A stretch of DNA of 64,000 nucleotides from Sphingobacterium multivorum. GTDB lineage: Bacteria > Bacteroidota > Bacteroidia > Sphingobacteriales > Sphingobacteriaceae. The DNA lies in NCBI RefSeq assembly GCF_900457465.1, contig NZ_UAUU01000008.1, forward strand, positions 310,001 through 374,000. Direction: 5' to 3'. Under the pieces are notes generated by a model. The model was not told the origin of the DNA, did no database searches, and saw only the letters and a program-made list of their open reading frames with translations. Numbering within the stretch: position 1 is the stretch's first letter; every line of letters begins with the position of its first letter. The position numbers and the translations under genes are program-made. Below, in pieces: positions 7,508 through 16,119 of the stretch.

Positions 7508-10422
7508 CTATTATAGCCTACGTTTTGGTACCCTCAGCCTGCAGGATCTCGTGTCGGGCATGCTTGCTGGCGGTTATGATACCGCCGTGCTTACCGATAT
7601 CAACAACAGTTCGGGATCACTGGATTTTATCAAACTGGGGCGCGCAGCCGGACTGAACCTACTCGCAGGGATGGAGTTCCGCAACGACGATCAGCTTTGT
7701 TTTGTAGCCATCGCCAAAATGAGTGTGGCTTCCGTGAGATCAATGAGTATCGAACTAAGCTCAATATGGAAAACCGCGCTATACCGGAGCGTGCGCCCGA
7801 ATTTGAGGAGGTCTTTGTCATCTATCCCTTTAGCAGGCTCAATGCCTTTCCATTGCGGGACTTCGAATACATCGGCGTTCGACCCAGTGAGCGAACCCGC
7901 GCCCAGCTGATGGACCGCAAGGTACTTGATCGCTGTGTGATAATCGCACCCGTCAGTTTCCGCAAAACCGACTACACCTTACATCGGCAATTAAGGGCGA
8001 TTGATAACAACTTGTTAATTTCGCAGCTTAACAAAGGGCAGATCGCTGCCGAGGACGAGGTATTTATCCCTCGGGTCAAGCTTATGCGCTTATTTGCCGA
8101 CTTGCCCCAATTGCTGGCCAACACCAACCGTATACTGGGCCAGTGTTCTTTCAGTTTCGATTTCACCAGTGTTAAAAATAAAGCAACCTTTACCGGTAAT
8201 CGCTACAACGATAAGCAGCTCCTGTACAAGTACTGCATGGATGGCTTTTCCAGACGCTATGGTCGTAACGACCGGGTGGCAGCCGAACGCATTCAGCGCG
8301 AGCTTGAGATTATCGAAAACCTGCGTTTCTCCAGTTATTTTCTCATTACCGACGATATCTGCCGCTACGCACGTGGGCGCAATTTTCACTATGTAGGCCG
8401 TGGATCGGGGGCCAATTCTGCTGTTGCTTATTGCTTGGGGATCACCGATGTTGACCCCATTGCACTTAAGCTTCCCTTTGAGCGTTTTCTCAATCCCAAG
8501 CGCAAGAGTCCGCCTGATTTTGATATAGATTTTAGTTGGAATGAACGCGACGAGATGTACGACTATATTTTCAACCGTTATCAGACAGGACATACAGCCC
8601 TGATGGGCGCCATGAGCACCTTTCGCTCCCGCAGCATCCTGCGCGAGCTGGGTAAGGTATATGGGCTACCCAAGGCCGAGATCGACCGTCTCGTGCATGA
8701 ACCCGAGCATATGCTCAACAAGAATGAAGTAACCAACACCATATTAAGCGTGTACAACCGCATGGCCGATTTTCCCAATCAGCGGACCATCCATGCCAGC
8801 GGCGTGCTCATTTCGGAGGAACCGCTCACCTGTTATTCGGCGATGGACAATCCGCCCAAGGGATTGCCGACCATGCAGTTTGATATGTATGTGGCCGAAG
8901 ATATCGGTTTTGAAAAGTTCGATATCCTTTCCCAGCGAGGTATCGGCCATATCAAAGATTGCCGGACCATTGTGCGGGAAAACTTGGGTGTGGTGATCGA
9001 TACCGACAACCCCAAGCGTTTTTTTCAGGATGCCCATATTGCGACGCAATTAAAATCAGCCAATACCATCGGCTGTTTTTATATCGAGAGCCCGGCCATG
9101 CGGCAGTTGCTCACCAAACTGCGTTGCGATGATTACCTGACGTTGGTGGCAGCGTCCTCCATTATTCGGCCTGGTGTGGCCAGTTCGGGTATAATGGGCG
9201 AATATATCCGCCGGCATCACGACCCACGACGGTCATCTATCCGCACCCCGTGTTTAAGGAACAGCTCGAAGAGACCTATGGCGTGATGGTCTATCAGGAA
9301 GATGTGATGAAGATCGCCAATGCCTACGGTGGACTCGATATGGCCGATGCCGATGTGCTGCGGCGCATGATGTCGGGCAAATACCGGAGCAAAGACCACC
9401 TGATCGAAATCGAGGATAAATTCTTTTCCAACTGCAAGGCCAAGGGATACCCCGAAAAGACGAGCCGCGAGATCTGGCGGCAGATGGAAAGCTTTGCGGG
9501 CTATTCCTTTAACAAGGCGCATTCCGCATCCTTTGCTGTAGAGAGTTATCAGAGTCTTTTCCTCAAGACTTACTATCCTTTGGAGTTTATGGTTGCGGTA
9601 CTCAACAATTATGGTGGGTTTTACAATCGTAAAGTCTATGTCAATGAAGCACGAATTTCAGGCGGCAATATCTGCCTGCCCTGTGTCAATCAGTCCGTTT
9701 TTAATACCTCCATTCAGGGTAAGGATATTTATCTGGGTTTTGACTGCCTGCTCAACTTGGAGGGTAAACTGGCCCATCGCATTATCGAAGAGCGCGAAGC
9801 GAATAGCACCTATACGAGTCTGGAAAATTTTGTTAAGCGCACACAGACGGGTATTGAGCAGGTTGTTATCTTGATCCGTGTTGGAGCCTTGCGCTTTACG
9901 GGGACGGGAAAAAAGCAATTGCTGTGGGCTTCGCATCTGATGATGAGCAAGCATAAGCCTGTTGCAACGGGTATGGCGCTCTTTGAGACTGAGAGTCGCA
10001 AGCCTATACTGCCACCCTTGGAAGAAGATATCTTGGAGGACTATTACGACGAAATGGAGCTGATAGGCTTCTGTGTCACAGGGACGCTTTTTGATCTTAC
10101 CAAAAGCAATTACCGGGGCGATATGCCAGCCAGAGAACTCCACTTGTTTGAAGGAAAAATAGTCCGCGTTGTAGGGGATTTTGTCTGTGAGAAATTTGTG
10201 AAGACCGAGCGTGGCGACCTGATGAAATTCGGTACTTTCCTCGATGCCGAGGGGCGCTTTTTTGATACCGTCCATTTCCCACAGAGCCTGGTCAAATATT
10301 CGCTCCATGGGACGGGAATCTATTTGGTTGAAGGCAAAGTTGTCGTAGAATATGGTTGCCCTTCCATTGAGGTGATCCGCTGTGCTAAAATGCCGTTAAA
10401 GCCAGACCCTAGAAGCGAGTAA
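7488..10422 (+). pseudogene. dnaE2: DnaE-type DNA polymerase III alpha subunit, copy 1, two frameshifts
   Basis: The start ATG 7488 lies inside the end of dinB. The protein begins LLNLHSYYSLRFGTLSLQ, a PHP-domain opening. Compared with intact copy 2, a base is missing in the A-run at 7716-7719 and another in the C-run at 9223-9225. The three pieces together cover the full 978-residue protein, including the catalytic PPDFDIDFSWNERDE, EKFDILSQRG and the C-terminal OB fold. As written only a PHP fragment would be made. Both lesions are one-base homopolymer contractions, so sequencing error is possible; if real, only copy 2 is functional. Confidence 0.88.
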
Positions 10423-10431
10423 CCTGCCGCT

Positions 10432-10989
10432 TTAATCCAGTACTGCGGTGAGGTTGGGATTAATCACAAATTTACCTTCTGCAGTCTCTTGGATGAAATC
10501 TGATAGATTGATATGAAGCATTAGCGTATGGTTTTCATTCGGAGAAAGCTTATTGTCGGCAGCGATATTCACCGCGATAATTTGTCCTTGCGGCATCTCT
10601 AAAGCATAGGGAAGGTCATCTATGACTATTTCATTTCCTTTAGGGGCAACTTTTAGCATAACTTCCTGTAGGCTGCCATGGGGCACATGTCCACCCGCGA
10701 TGATGCTATCCTTTTGAATTCGGAGGATGTTTACCCTTTTATTTGCCTCGATTTTTCCTCCACCTGCAGACGTGCGGGTCCATAACTTCTGGATCTCGAG
10801 ATGGACTGCATCATACTGATCACCTTCAGTTTTTACCGTTACTTTTAAGTGCGCCTGCTCGGGTGCGGGGCTATCATCCTCATGGCAGCTACCTAAAAGT
10901 ATGAGGAGGACCAGGCCCATAAGATGCAACAGCACAGAAACCCTGCGGGCGGTTAACTTTGTATTTTTTCTATTGGAAATCAGGGGCAT
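10432..10989 (-). CDS. DUF4382-like lipoprotein
   Basis: A 185-aa protein with an N-terminal basic region, a hydrophobic stretch LMGLVLLILLGSC ending in a lipobox cysteine (about residue 35), and an acidic EDDSPAPE linker. The mature part, with YDAVHLEIQKLWTR and a final NPNLTAVLD, resembles DUF4382 domains, which are surface or periplasmic beta-rich domains of unknown role. It ends 10 bp from the dnaE copy 1 stop on the opposite strand. Confidence 0.65.
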   Translation of the reverse strand: MPLISNRKNTKLTARRVSVLLHLMGLVLLILLGSCHEDDSPAPEQAHLKVTVKTEGDQYDAVHLEIQKLWTRTSAGGGKIEANKRVNILRIQKDSIIAGGHVPHGSLQEVMLKVAPKGNEIVIDDLPYALEMPQGQIIAVNIAADNKLSPNENHTLMLHINLSDFIQETAEGKFVINPNLTAVLD

Positions 10990-11112
10990 AATTGTTTTTT
11001 ATAATTGAACACATGAGGAGCGGTCATCGTTTGCTTTTTTGTAAAAACAGCCCGCTACGTGAGCCATATACACATTGTCCATTTTTCTCTTACTATTCAA
11101 TTTAACTTTTCA

Positions 11113-11120
11113 TATCTTTG
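11113..11120 (+). promoter_or_regulatory. possible promoter in the region before the RsgA-like gene
   Basis: TATCTTTG matches the Bacteroidota -7 element TAnnTTTG. It lies in a 311-bp gene-free stretch (10990-11300) before the GTPase. The leader between it and the start codon is about 180 bases and contains a small hairpin GGTAA/TTACC at 11213-11228. Nothing else recognisable is in this stretch. Confidence 0.35.
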
Positions 11121-11300
11121 TAGTTCATGCAAAAACAACTATTCACATATTATAGTTTAGCGATTGGAATGATTGCCTGATTCCGGGTGTCTTGCTTCTT
11201 GCGTTTCGCTGGTAATAAGCATGTTACCAGTGGTATACCTGTGAGTCATTCGGATGACCAATAATCAGCAATTTAATTCATCATTCTAAATTAATAATAA

Positions 11301-12353
11301 ATGAATAACCTCGCATTATTTGGTTGGAATAGTGACCTATTTCAGCTTAAACAAGAATCTACATATTCTAATCTTTTTCATGGTCGTGTTTCGGCTGTGA
11401 ACAAAACTAACTACGAGATCATGTCCGAGAACGGCTTGCTATTTTGCGAGCTGGCGGGCAATCTGCTCTTTGGAAAGTCAGCGTTTGAGCTACCCTGCAC
11501 GGGGGACTGGGTTATCTTTCAACCTTTTGACGACAACAAAGGAATAATTGTCGATATCCTATCACGTACCCACACATTGTACAGAAGAAAGAGTGGTACC
11601 ACTTCGGATAAACAGGCAATAGCATCTCATATAGACAAAGCTTTTATTGTTCAGAGCTTGGATGCCAATTTTAATCCCCGTCGAACGGAACGGTTTATGG
11701 CCCAGGTATTGGAAGAAAATATTCAACCGGTGCTCATACTCACTAAATCTGATTTGGATTTTAATCGACAGGATATAGATGAGTCGTTAAAACACCTTAC
11801 CAGCAACGTGCAAGTATTTTACACAAGCATTCATTCCACAGAGTCAATTGTTCTTGTACGTGAATCTATCCTGCCTGGGGAAACAATAGTATGTATAGGC
11901 TCCTCTGGTGTAGGAAAAAGTTCTTTAGTCAATGCGTTATGCGAACGCACAGTGTTGCTCACCTCCGAAACAAGTAACGCCACAGGGAAAGGTAGGCACA
12001 CTTCAACCCGGAGAGAAATGGTCTTGATGGATGGTTCCGGCGTTTTGATTGACACGCCCGGTGTAAGAGAATTCGGTTTAGCGTTAGAAACTCCCGAAAC
12101 ATTGGAAGACGTATTTGATTTCTCTGGATTTGCTGGCTCCTGTCGCTTTGACAATTGTGCTCATCTTTCCGAACCTGGATGTGCAGTTAAGAATGCGGTA
12201 GACAATGGTCTTTTAGAACCTCGTGTATACGAAAGCTACTTAAAATTGAGAAGGGAATCATGGCATTTCTCCGTATCTGAACACGACAGGCGCAAAAGAG
12301 ATAAATCCTTCTCAAAAATCGGGGAGGAGGCGAAGCGAATAAAGAAACGCTAA
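11301..12353 (+). CDS. rsgA: RsgA (YjeQ) family ribosome-associated GTPase
   Basis: A 350-aa circularly permuted GTPase. The order OB-like N-domain, then G4 (LTKSDL), G1 (GSSGVGKSSLVNAL) and G3 (DTPGVREFGL), then zinc-binding CRFDNCAHLSEPGC is the RsgA signature. The family hydrolyses GTP in a 30S-dependent way and helps late maturation of the small subunit decoding centre. Length and the basic C-terminal tail (RRKRDKSFSKIG) fit. The N-terminal 30 residues (ALFGWNSDLFQLKQES) match the longer subgroup often present as a second paralogue, so the main housekeeping copy may be elsewhere. Confidence 0.88.
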   Translation: MNNLALFGWNSDLFQLKQESTYSNLFHGRVSAVNKTNYEIMSENGLLFCELAGNLLFGKSAFELPCTGDWVIFQPFDDNKGIIVDILSRTHTLYRRKSGTTSDKQAIASHIDKAFIVQSLDANFNPRRTERFMAQVLEENIQPVLILTKSDLDFNRQDIDESLKHLTSNVQVFYTSIHSTESIVLVRESILPGETIVCIGSSGVGKSSLVNALCERTVLLTSETSNATGKGRHTSTRREMVLMDGSGVLIDTPGVREFGLALETPETLEDVFDFSGFAGSCRFDNCAHLSEPGCAVKNAVDNGLLEPRVYESYLKLRRESWHFSVSEHDRRKRDKSFSKIGEEAKRIKKR

Positions 12354-12371
12354 TCAATTTTTCAATTTTAT

Positions 12372-12403
12372 ACAGATGTTCCTTAACAATGTTGAACATC
12401 TGT
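12372..12403 (+). terminator. hairpin after the RsgA-like gene
   Basis: A perfect 10-bp stem ACAGATGTTC / GAACATCTGT starts 19 bp after the GTPase stop. The following sequence is AT-rich but has no long T-run, so termination is plausible, not certain. Confidence 0.5.
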
Positions 12404-12955
12404 ATAATTTAAGATGCAGATATCAAACCTTGGTAGTCACGAATTCAGTTTATACTATACAATTCTACCCCCCGGAAACGACTAATTTTCGGGGAAACAT
12501 TTCATGTAGCGGATATAATAACAGAATCGATTGAATCAGGGGAAAGTACTACTTTATTAAAAAGGCCGGCGACATGAATTACCGACCTTTATAACTACTA
12601 AAACAAACTAACTTAACCTATCAGATAACGATATTCATTTATAATAGTTCATTTTTTAGCAAAAAAAGGACTAATCTTTCGATTAGCCCCTAACTAAATT
12701 ATAGACAGATCCATAAAGGACCGGAAAATACGTTTAATATGGCCAGGCCTAAAACCTGACCATACAATTAAATCAATCTAACTGAACTGATACATAACGA
12801 TTGACGCTAAATGGACAATTCTGTTAACAGCTTGGTTTGATAAAAATGGAAAAAGCCTTGAGGGGGGAACCCAAGGCTCTAATTATTATTAACCTATATT
12901 TTTGAAAAGTACTTATAATACAATGTCGAATTACTTTTAGTTTGAAAAAAATAAA
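12404..12955. other. gene-free stretch holding four spaced RNA hairpins
   Basis: No protein-like frame was found. Four inverted repeats follow one another: 12561-12590 (AAAGG.CGG / CCG.CCTTT), 12671-12686 (CTAATC / GATTAG), 12739-12763 (ATGG.CAGG / CCTG.CCAT) and 12854-12878 (AGCCTTG / CAAGGCT). A fifth, at 12956, ends the minus-strand gene. Spacing is about 70-115 bp. They could be relics of small transcripts, terminators left from lost genes, or small RNAs. Confidence 0.45.
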
Positions 12956-12981
12956 AAAGGCTGATCCTAAGACCAGCCTTT
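12956..12981 (-). terminator. terminator of small membrane protein gene, copy A
   Basis: An imperfect stem AAAGGCTGATC / GACCAGCCTTT, with an A-run on its left that is a T-run on the minus strand, lies 28 bp beyond the stop of the gene at 13009. A matching hairpin follows copy B at 29764. Confidence 0.75.
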
Positions 12982-13008
12982 AAAATCAACCATAAAAAAT
13001 AAAACCTA

Positions 13009-13245
13009 TTAATCGTGTCCTTCAGTCTTAACGATCTTATTGTAAATTCCCAATAATAAAAACGGTGCCGCCCATTGACCGACGAACAAAGCTGTATTAT
13101 CATCTTTTGTTTTGCAACATTTTAATGCTGCTGAAATTCCCATCGCTGCAAGTGATGCCGCCAAGAATAAAATTGAGGGAATTTTAGAAGTTTGCTGTTC
13201 TACTTCTTTTGTTACTTTGTCTTCATTTCCTGTTGTAAGTGCCAT
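13009..13245 (-). CDS. small two-helix membrane protein, copy A
   Basis: 78 aa starting MALTTGNEDKVTKEVEQQT. Two hydrophobic stretches, PSILFLAASLAAMGISAA (about 24-41) and QWAAPFLLLGIYNKIV (about 57-72), flank a KCCKTKDDNT loop. The start at 13245 is chosen over an upstream in-frame ATG because conservation with copy B (29500-29736) begins there. About 94 percent of residues match copy B. The function is unknown. An upstream hairpin is also shared by both copies. Confidence 0.75.
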   Translation of the reverse strand: MALTTGNEDKVTKEVEQQTSKIPSILFLAASLAAMGISAALKCCKTKDDNTALFVGQWAAPFLLLGIYNKIVKTEGHD

Positions 13246-13311
13246 AATATGTATACTTTGGTTTATTAACGAACTACTTTCAGGGATGAATAGTTTAGTT
13301 TTATACAAAAA

Positions 13312-13336
13312 AGACCGAGACTCAGCATCTCGACCT
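13312..13336 (-). promoter_or_regulatory. conserved leader hairpin, copy A
   Basis: Stem AGGTCGAGA / TCTCGGTCT followed on the minus strand by a run of Ts, about 67 bp upstream of the start of the small membrane protein. Copy B has the same hairpin at 29408-29432. It may be the terminator of a lost upstream gene or an attenuator of this one. Confidence 0.5.
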
Positions 13337-13403
13337 TCCATTCAAGACATTGCACTAAAGACTTTTATGTCGTTACTTTGGTATTCCTAAGAAATAAAAT
13401 ACG

Positions 13404-13688
13404 CTATTTTGTGTTAAGGTTCTTCGTTATCTGCCATGATTTTAAATGATGATTATAGGTGAGCATCCAAGCCGTTTCATTGGCTCTCTTTCCTTTTTCA
13501 TTTAAATATTCACCTACTCGTACTGTTATCAGTGTTGTATTATCTCTAAGTATTTCAGCATATGCTTTTTCACCAGTGCTAAGTTCTGCTATTGCCGGAA
13601 TATTTTCTACACCTACTTCGGGTTCGAACAGGAATGTTGCTGTACACCCAATATTGAGACTTTTTCCTTGAAATATGATTCCGTTCAT
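13404..13688 (-). CDS. hypothetical protein, 94 aa
   Basis: A soluble 94-residue protein beginning MNGIIFQGKSLNIGCTATF, rich in beta-type residues, with a charged KGKRANETAW segment. No signal peptide or known motif. The frame is intact and preceded by an AT-rich region. It is 158 bp upstream of the small membrane protein on the same strand but separated from it by a terminator-like hairpin. Confidence 0.5.
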   Translation of the reverse strand: MNGIIFQGKSLNIGCTATFLFEPEVGVENIPAIAELSTGEKAYAEILRDNTTLITVRVGEYLNEKGKRANETAWMLTYNHHLKSWQITKNLNTK

Positions 13689-14005
13689 GATGTTATCTTT
13701 TTAAGGGTGAGAAATTTATATTACAAAGAGAACCGCTATGGCATTGGTACCCTTTTATAAGTTTTACAGTAATATAACGTTTACAAGTCGTGATTTATTT
13801 TTTCTTGCTAATTTTATGAAATAAATATTACATTTCTTCAATAAGATCGCGAGTCCCTTGATGCTGGGGTGATCCATTGCAAGCGATCGGTTTGGTTCGG
13901 GGTCAGCTGTAGGATCTTTGACTAAGCACAAAGTTAACGACTTTTTGAACTATATGGGCTGCATTACTGTTCCAAAGTAAAGAGAACCGTATATAGCTTT
14001 TGAAG

Positions 14006-14278
14006 ATGAAATTTGTCAAAGTAAATCGAGTCGTATTAACCGCGCTGCGAGCGATGGGGTATAATGTGCTGATTTCACCTGTTGAAGTTCAGGATCCACA
14101 AAATATTACTTGGAAGGCGATGTGGGTAGAGAACGTCGATACCTGGATTAGGAACTTGTATTGTGGGCAGGGAAGTACGGCTCGTCCAAATATTCTTGAC
14201 ATTGATTATGTACTGGCAAACGTTCCCGAGTGCTATTTGTCAGGAAGTGTATTTATAGAAAGTGATAAGGTCTATTAG
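14006..14278 (+). CDS. hypothetical protein, 90 aa (repeat copy A)
   Basis: Starts MKFVKVNRVVLTALRAMGYN; an in-frame ATG two codons upstream is not used in the paralogue at 34945, so 14006 is preferred. The protein ends ECYLSGSVFIESDKVY. It is nearly identical to the 34945 copy, with most changes conservative, which suggests selection on the protein. No known domain or signal peptide. Composition fits a small cytosolic protein. Confidence 0.6.
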   Translation: MKFVKVNRVVLTALRAMGYNVLISPVEVQDPQNITWKAMWVENVDTWIRNLYCGQGSTARPNILDIDYVLANVPECYLSGSVFIESDKVY

Positions 14279-14345
14279 TCTATAAATCCGCTTCGTTATT
14301 TGGAGTGAATATCTTCTGTTTAAAGATTATTGTGGCTACGTTTTT

Positions 14346-14960
14346 TTAAGAGATCCAGAGGTTAAAGAATCGTTGTACGATTACCCATTTACCATTCACT
14401 TTTTCAAGAAGAAATGCATCACCGTTTCCACATAAAGGACCGCATACATAGTCAACCGGCACGTATTCTTTTTTGCGGTTATACCCCATAATGGGAAGAT
14501 GAAGGTAATAAATGCTTTGATTACGGTTCATCCTGTATTTATCGGCGTCATCGACATTGTACGCTGCTTTGATAGCGGCTGGAATCGGGATGATTGCCTT
14601 CCTTTCGTTCATCTGATTAAGCATATCCAGCGAGTCTTTGAGCTGGTTATCCAGTATTTTCATCAGCTTCTGTGGATCGACGTTGTAAAAAACATAATTC
14701 CTGTCATGCAATGATGAGATAGAATCTCTCATAAACTTATTATGAATGAACGCCCTTCGTTCTCCTTCACGTTGCAGTTTGATACCGGCCGAATCGTCAG
14801 ACAAAATTGTTTCTAAAATGGAAACATAGTCTTTTTGCACTGAGCTGTCATTGTATATTTTGGATTTATTATTTTGGACAGGTGTCATTGTACTTTTACG
14901 CATTGTACAGCCCTGGAAAACTAAAAAAAAGAAGATAATATATAGATAATTCATATGCAA
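14346..14960 (-). CDS. lipoprotein of unknown function, 204 aa (repeat copy A)
   Basis: A signal sequence YLYIIFFFLVFQGC ends in a lipobox cysteine at about residue 18, followed by TMRKSTMTPVQNN. The mature domain includes DDADKYRMNRNQSIYYLHL and ends NGKWVIVQRFFNLWIS. The copy at 35285 is about 93 percent identical. MHM at the N-terminus leaves two possible starts six bases apart. It faces the 90-aa gene convergently, with 67 bp between them. The function is unknown. Confidence 0.65.
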   Translation of the reverse strand: MHMNYLYIIFFFLVFQGCTMRKSTMTPVQNNKSKIYNDSSVQKDYVSILETILSDDSAGIKLQREGERRAFIHNKFMRDSISSLHDRNYVFYNVDPQKLMKILDNQLKDSLDMLNQMNERKAIIPIPAAIKAAYNVDDADKYRMNRNQSIYYLHLPIMGYNRKKEYVPVDYVCGPLCGNGDAFLLEKVNGKWVIVQRFFNLWIS

Positions 14961-15030
14961 TTAGTTGTTCCTATTTCCGTACTAGATCTGTGCCAAAAAA
15001 CTTCATTTTCAGTTTTTGGTCTAATGCCGC

Positions 15031-15184
15031 TTTCCATCTTTTGCGCCATCCCAGACTTCAGTAATGCTACAACTGGGTGCAGAAGAGGCAAAGCCTTTAT
15101 TTTGTCAACGAAGAAGATTATGAGCTGTTCTTTATGAATAGCTTATATCAGTGGCATGAGATGGGGGATAATAGTTTCGTTTAA
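15031..15184 (+). pseudogene. remnant of an SRAP (YedK/HMCES) gene
   Basis: One frame gives CAIPDFSN (about 15044-15067), like the C-L-I-P segment of SRAP proteins. After a frame change comes YNWVQKRQSLYFVNEEDYEL then FFMNSLYQWHEMGDN to a stop at about 15182. ELFFMNSLYQWHE matches ELFYLPGLYQWHE of the intact SRAP at 59048. The N-terminal catalytic Cys2 and the C-terminal half are missing. It lies just outside repeat copy A. Confidence 0.55.
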
Positions 15185-15372
15185 CACTGTAATACGCATT
15201 CTATCTGCGTACTTCTATATTTCTGTGTAAGCTTCAATTTTTTCAAGAAAATTATCTACCTGATAATAAGAGGTCTTCCATTGTTTTTATGCTCTTTTTT
15301 TAAAATGCGCAAAAAGGCTTCAGTAGCGCAATCGATCTTTGTGTTAATGAAAATTTAAAAAAGCATGAAGAA

Positions 15373-16119
15373 ATGAAAGCACATATCATCAAGAAGCTCA
15401 TGGAAATAGAAGCGAGCGAAGGAGTACGTATACTTTTCGCCTGTGAATCAGGAAGTCGAGGTTGGGGATTTCCGTCAATCGACAGTGATTACGATGTTCG
15501 GTTTATTTATGTAAGAAAAGCAGAGGACTATAGTCTTTTGTTTCCGCTTCCTACCGAAATGCGGTTTCCGATAACCGATGACCTTGATATCGCAGGCTGG
15601 GATCTGTTTAAAGTACTCATCTTAATGTATAAGAGCAATGTGAGCCCATTTGAATGGATTCAGTCACCAGTGGTCTATCACGAGTTTAACGGATTCAAAA
15701 CAAGTTTTAGGACAATGATCGAAAATTATTTTGACGCACGTAGGCACGCCCATCATTATCTTGGGATTGTCCGAAGCAAAGTGAAAGATCTTCGGCGAGA
15801 AACGATGAAGCTCAAGAGCTTATTTTATATCCTCAGATCTTTACTAGCGGCAGACTGGAGTATGACCTATCGCAGTTATGCGCCGATGACATTGGCCGAA
15901 CTATCCGTATTATTGCCCAATGTTGTTAAAGTCGAAGTCATGCAGTTACAGAAGTTGAAAAGCCAAGTCGATGAAGGTTTTGTATTCAGCTGTTCAGCTA
16001 CCATAAGGAGTTATATCGAAACAAAGTTAATACATTTAGAGAGCCAAGTAGAACAGGTTCCCGTATCCGTATTGGATAAGGAAGGACTAGAGAATTACTT
16101 TAAAACTATATTAAGATGA
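15373..16119 (+). CDS. RlaP-type nucleotidyltransferase, first of pair
   Basis: A 248-aa protein of the DNA polymerase beta-like nucleotidyltransferase fold. The active-site signature is GSRGWGFPSIDSDYDVRFIY (residues about 28-47), with the G-S-R/W-G loop and D-x-D metal ligands, followed by a third acid in LDIAGWDL. This matches the RlaP (RNA-ligase-associated) family, thought to act in RNA repair or modification, but no RNA ligase or RtcB is adjacent. Its stop overlaps the start of the next gene by four bases (ATGA), so the two are translationally coupled. Confidence 0.78.
   Translation: MKAHIIKKLMEIEASEGVRILFACESGSRGWGFPSIDSDYDVRFIYVRKAEDYSLLFPLPTEMRFPITDDLDIAGWDLFKVLILMYKSNVSPFEWIQSPVVYHEFNGFKTSFRTMIENYFDARRHAHHYLGIVRSKVKDLRRETMKLKSLFYILRSLLAADWSMTYRSYAPMTLAELSVLLPNVVKVEVMQLQKLKSQVDEGFVFSCSATIRSYIETKLIHLESQVEQVPVSVLDKEGLENYFKTILR

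Larger units (their letters stand above)
5881..10422 (+). repeat. 4.5-kb direct repeat, copy 1 (small ORF, dinB, dnaE)
   Basis: The block from the divergent small gene through the dnaE stop is repeated at 52476-56943 in the same orientation, with high nucleotide identity and mostly silent differences. Similarity ends at the dnaE stop codon; downstream sequences are unrelated. Copies are 46.5 kb apart. The block is visibly richer in G+C than its AT-rich neighbours. Confidence 0.9.
13850..15006. repeat. 1.15-kb repeat, copy A
   Basis: Matches 34789-35946 in the same orientation. Both copies hold a plus-strand 90-aa gene and a minus-strand 204-aa lipoprotein gene. The right boundary is sharp, just after GTGCCAAAAAACTTCA; the left end fades over the first 100 bp, around AGTCCCTTGAT. 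A partial third relic is seen near 42285. No transposase or clear terminal inverted repeats are visible. Confidence 0.85.

Noticed and set aside
12404..12955. CRISPR-like array
   Set aside because: The hairpins differ from one another; there are no identical repeats and no cas genes.
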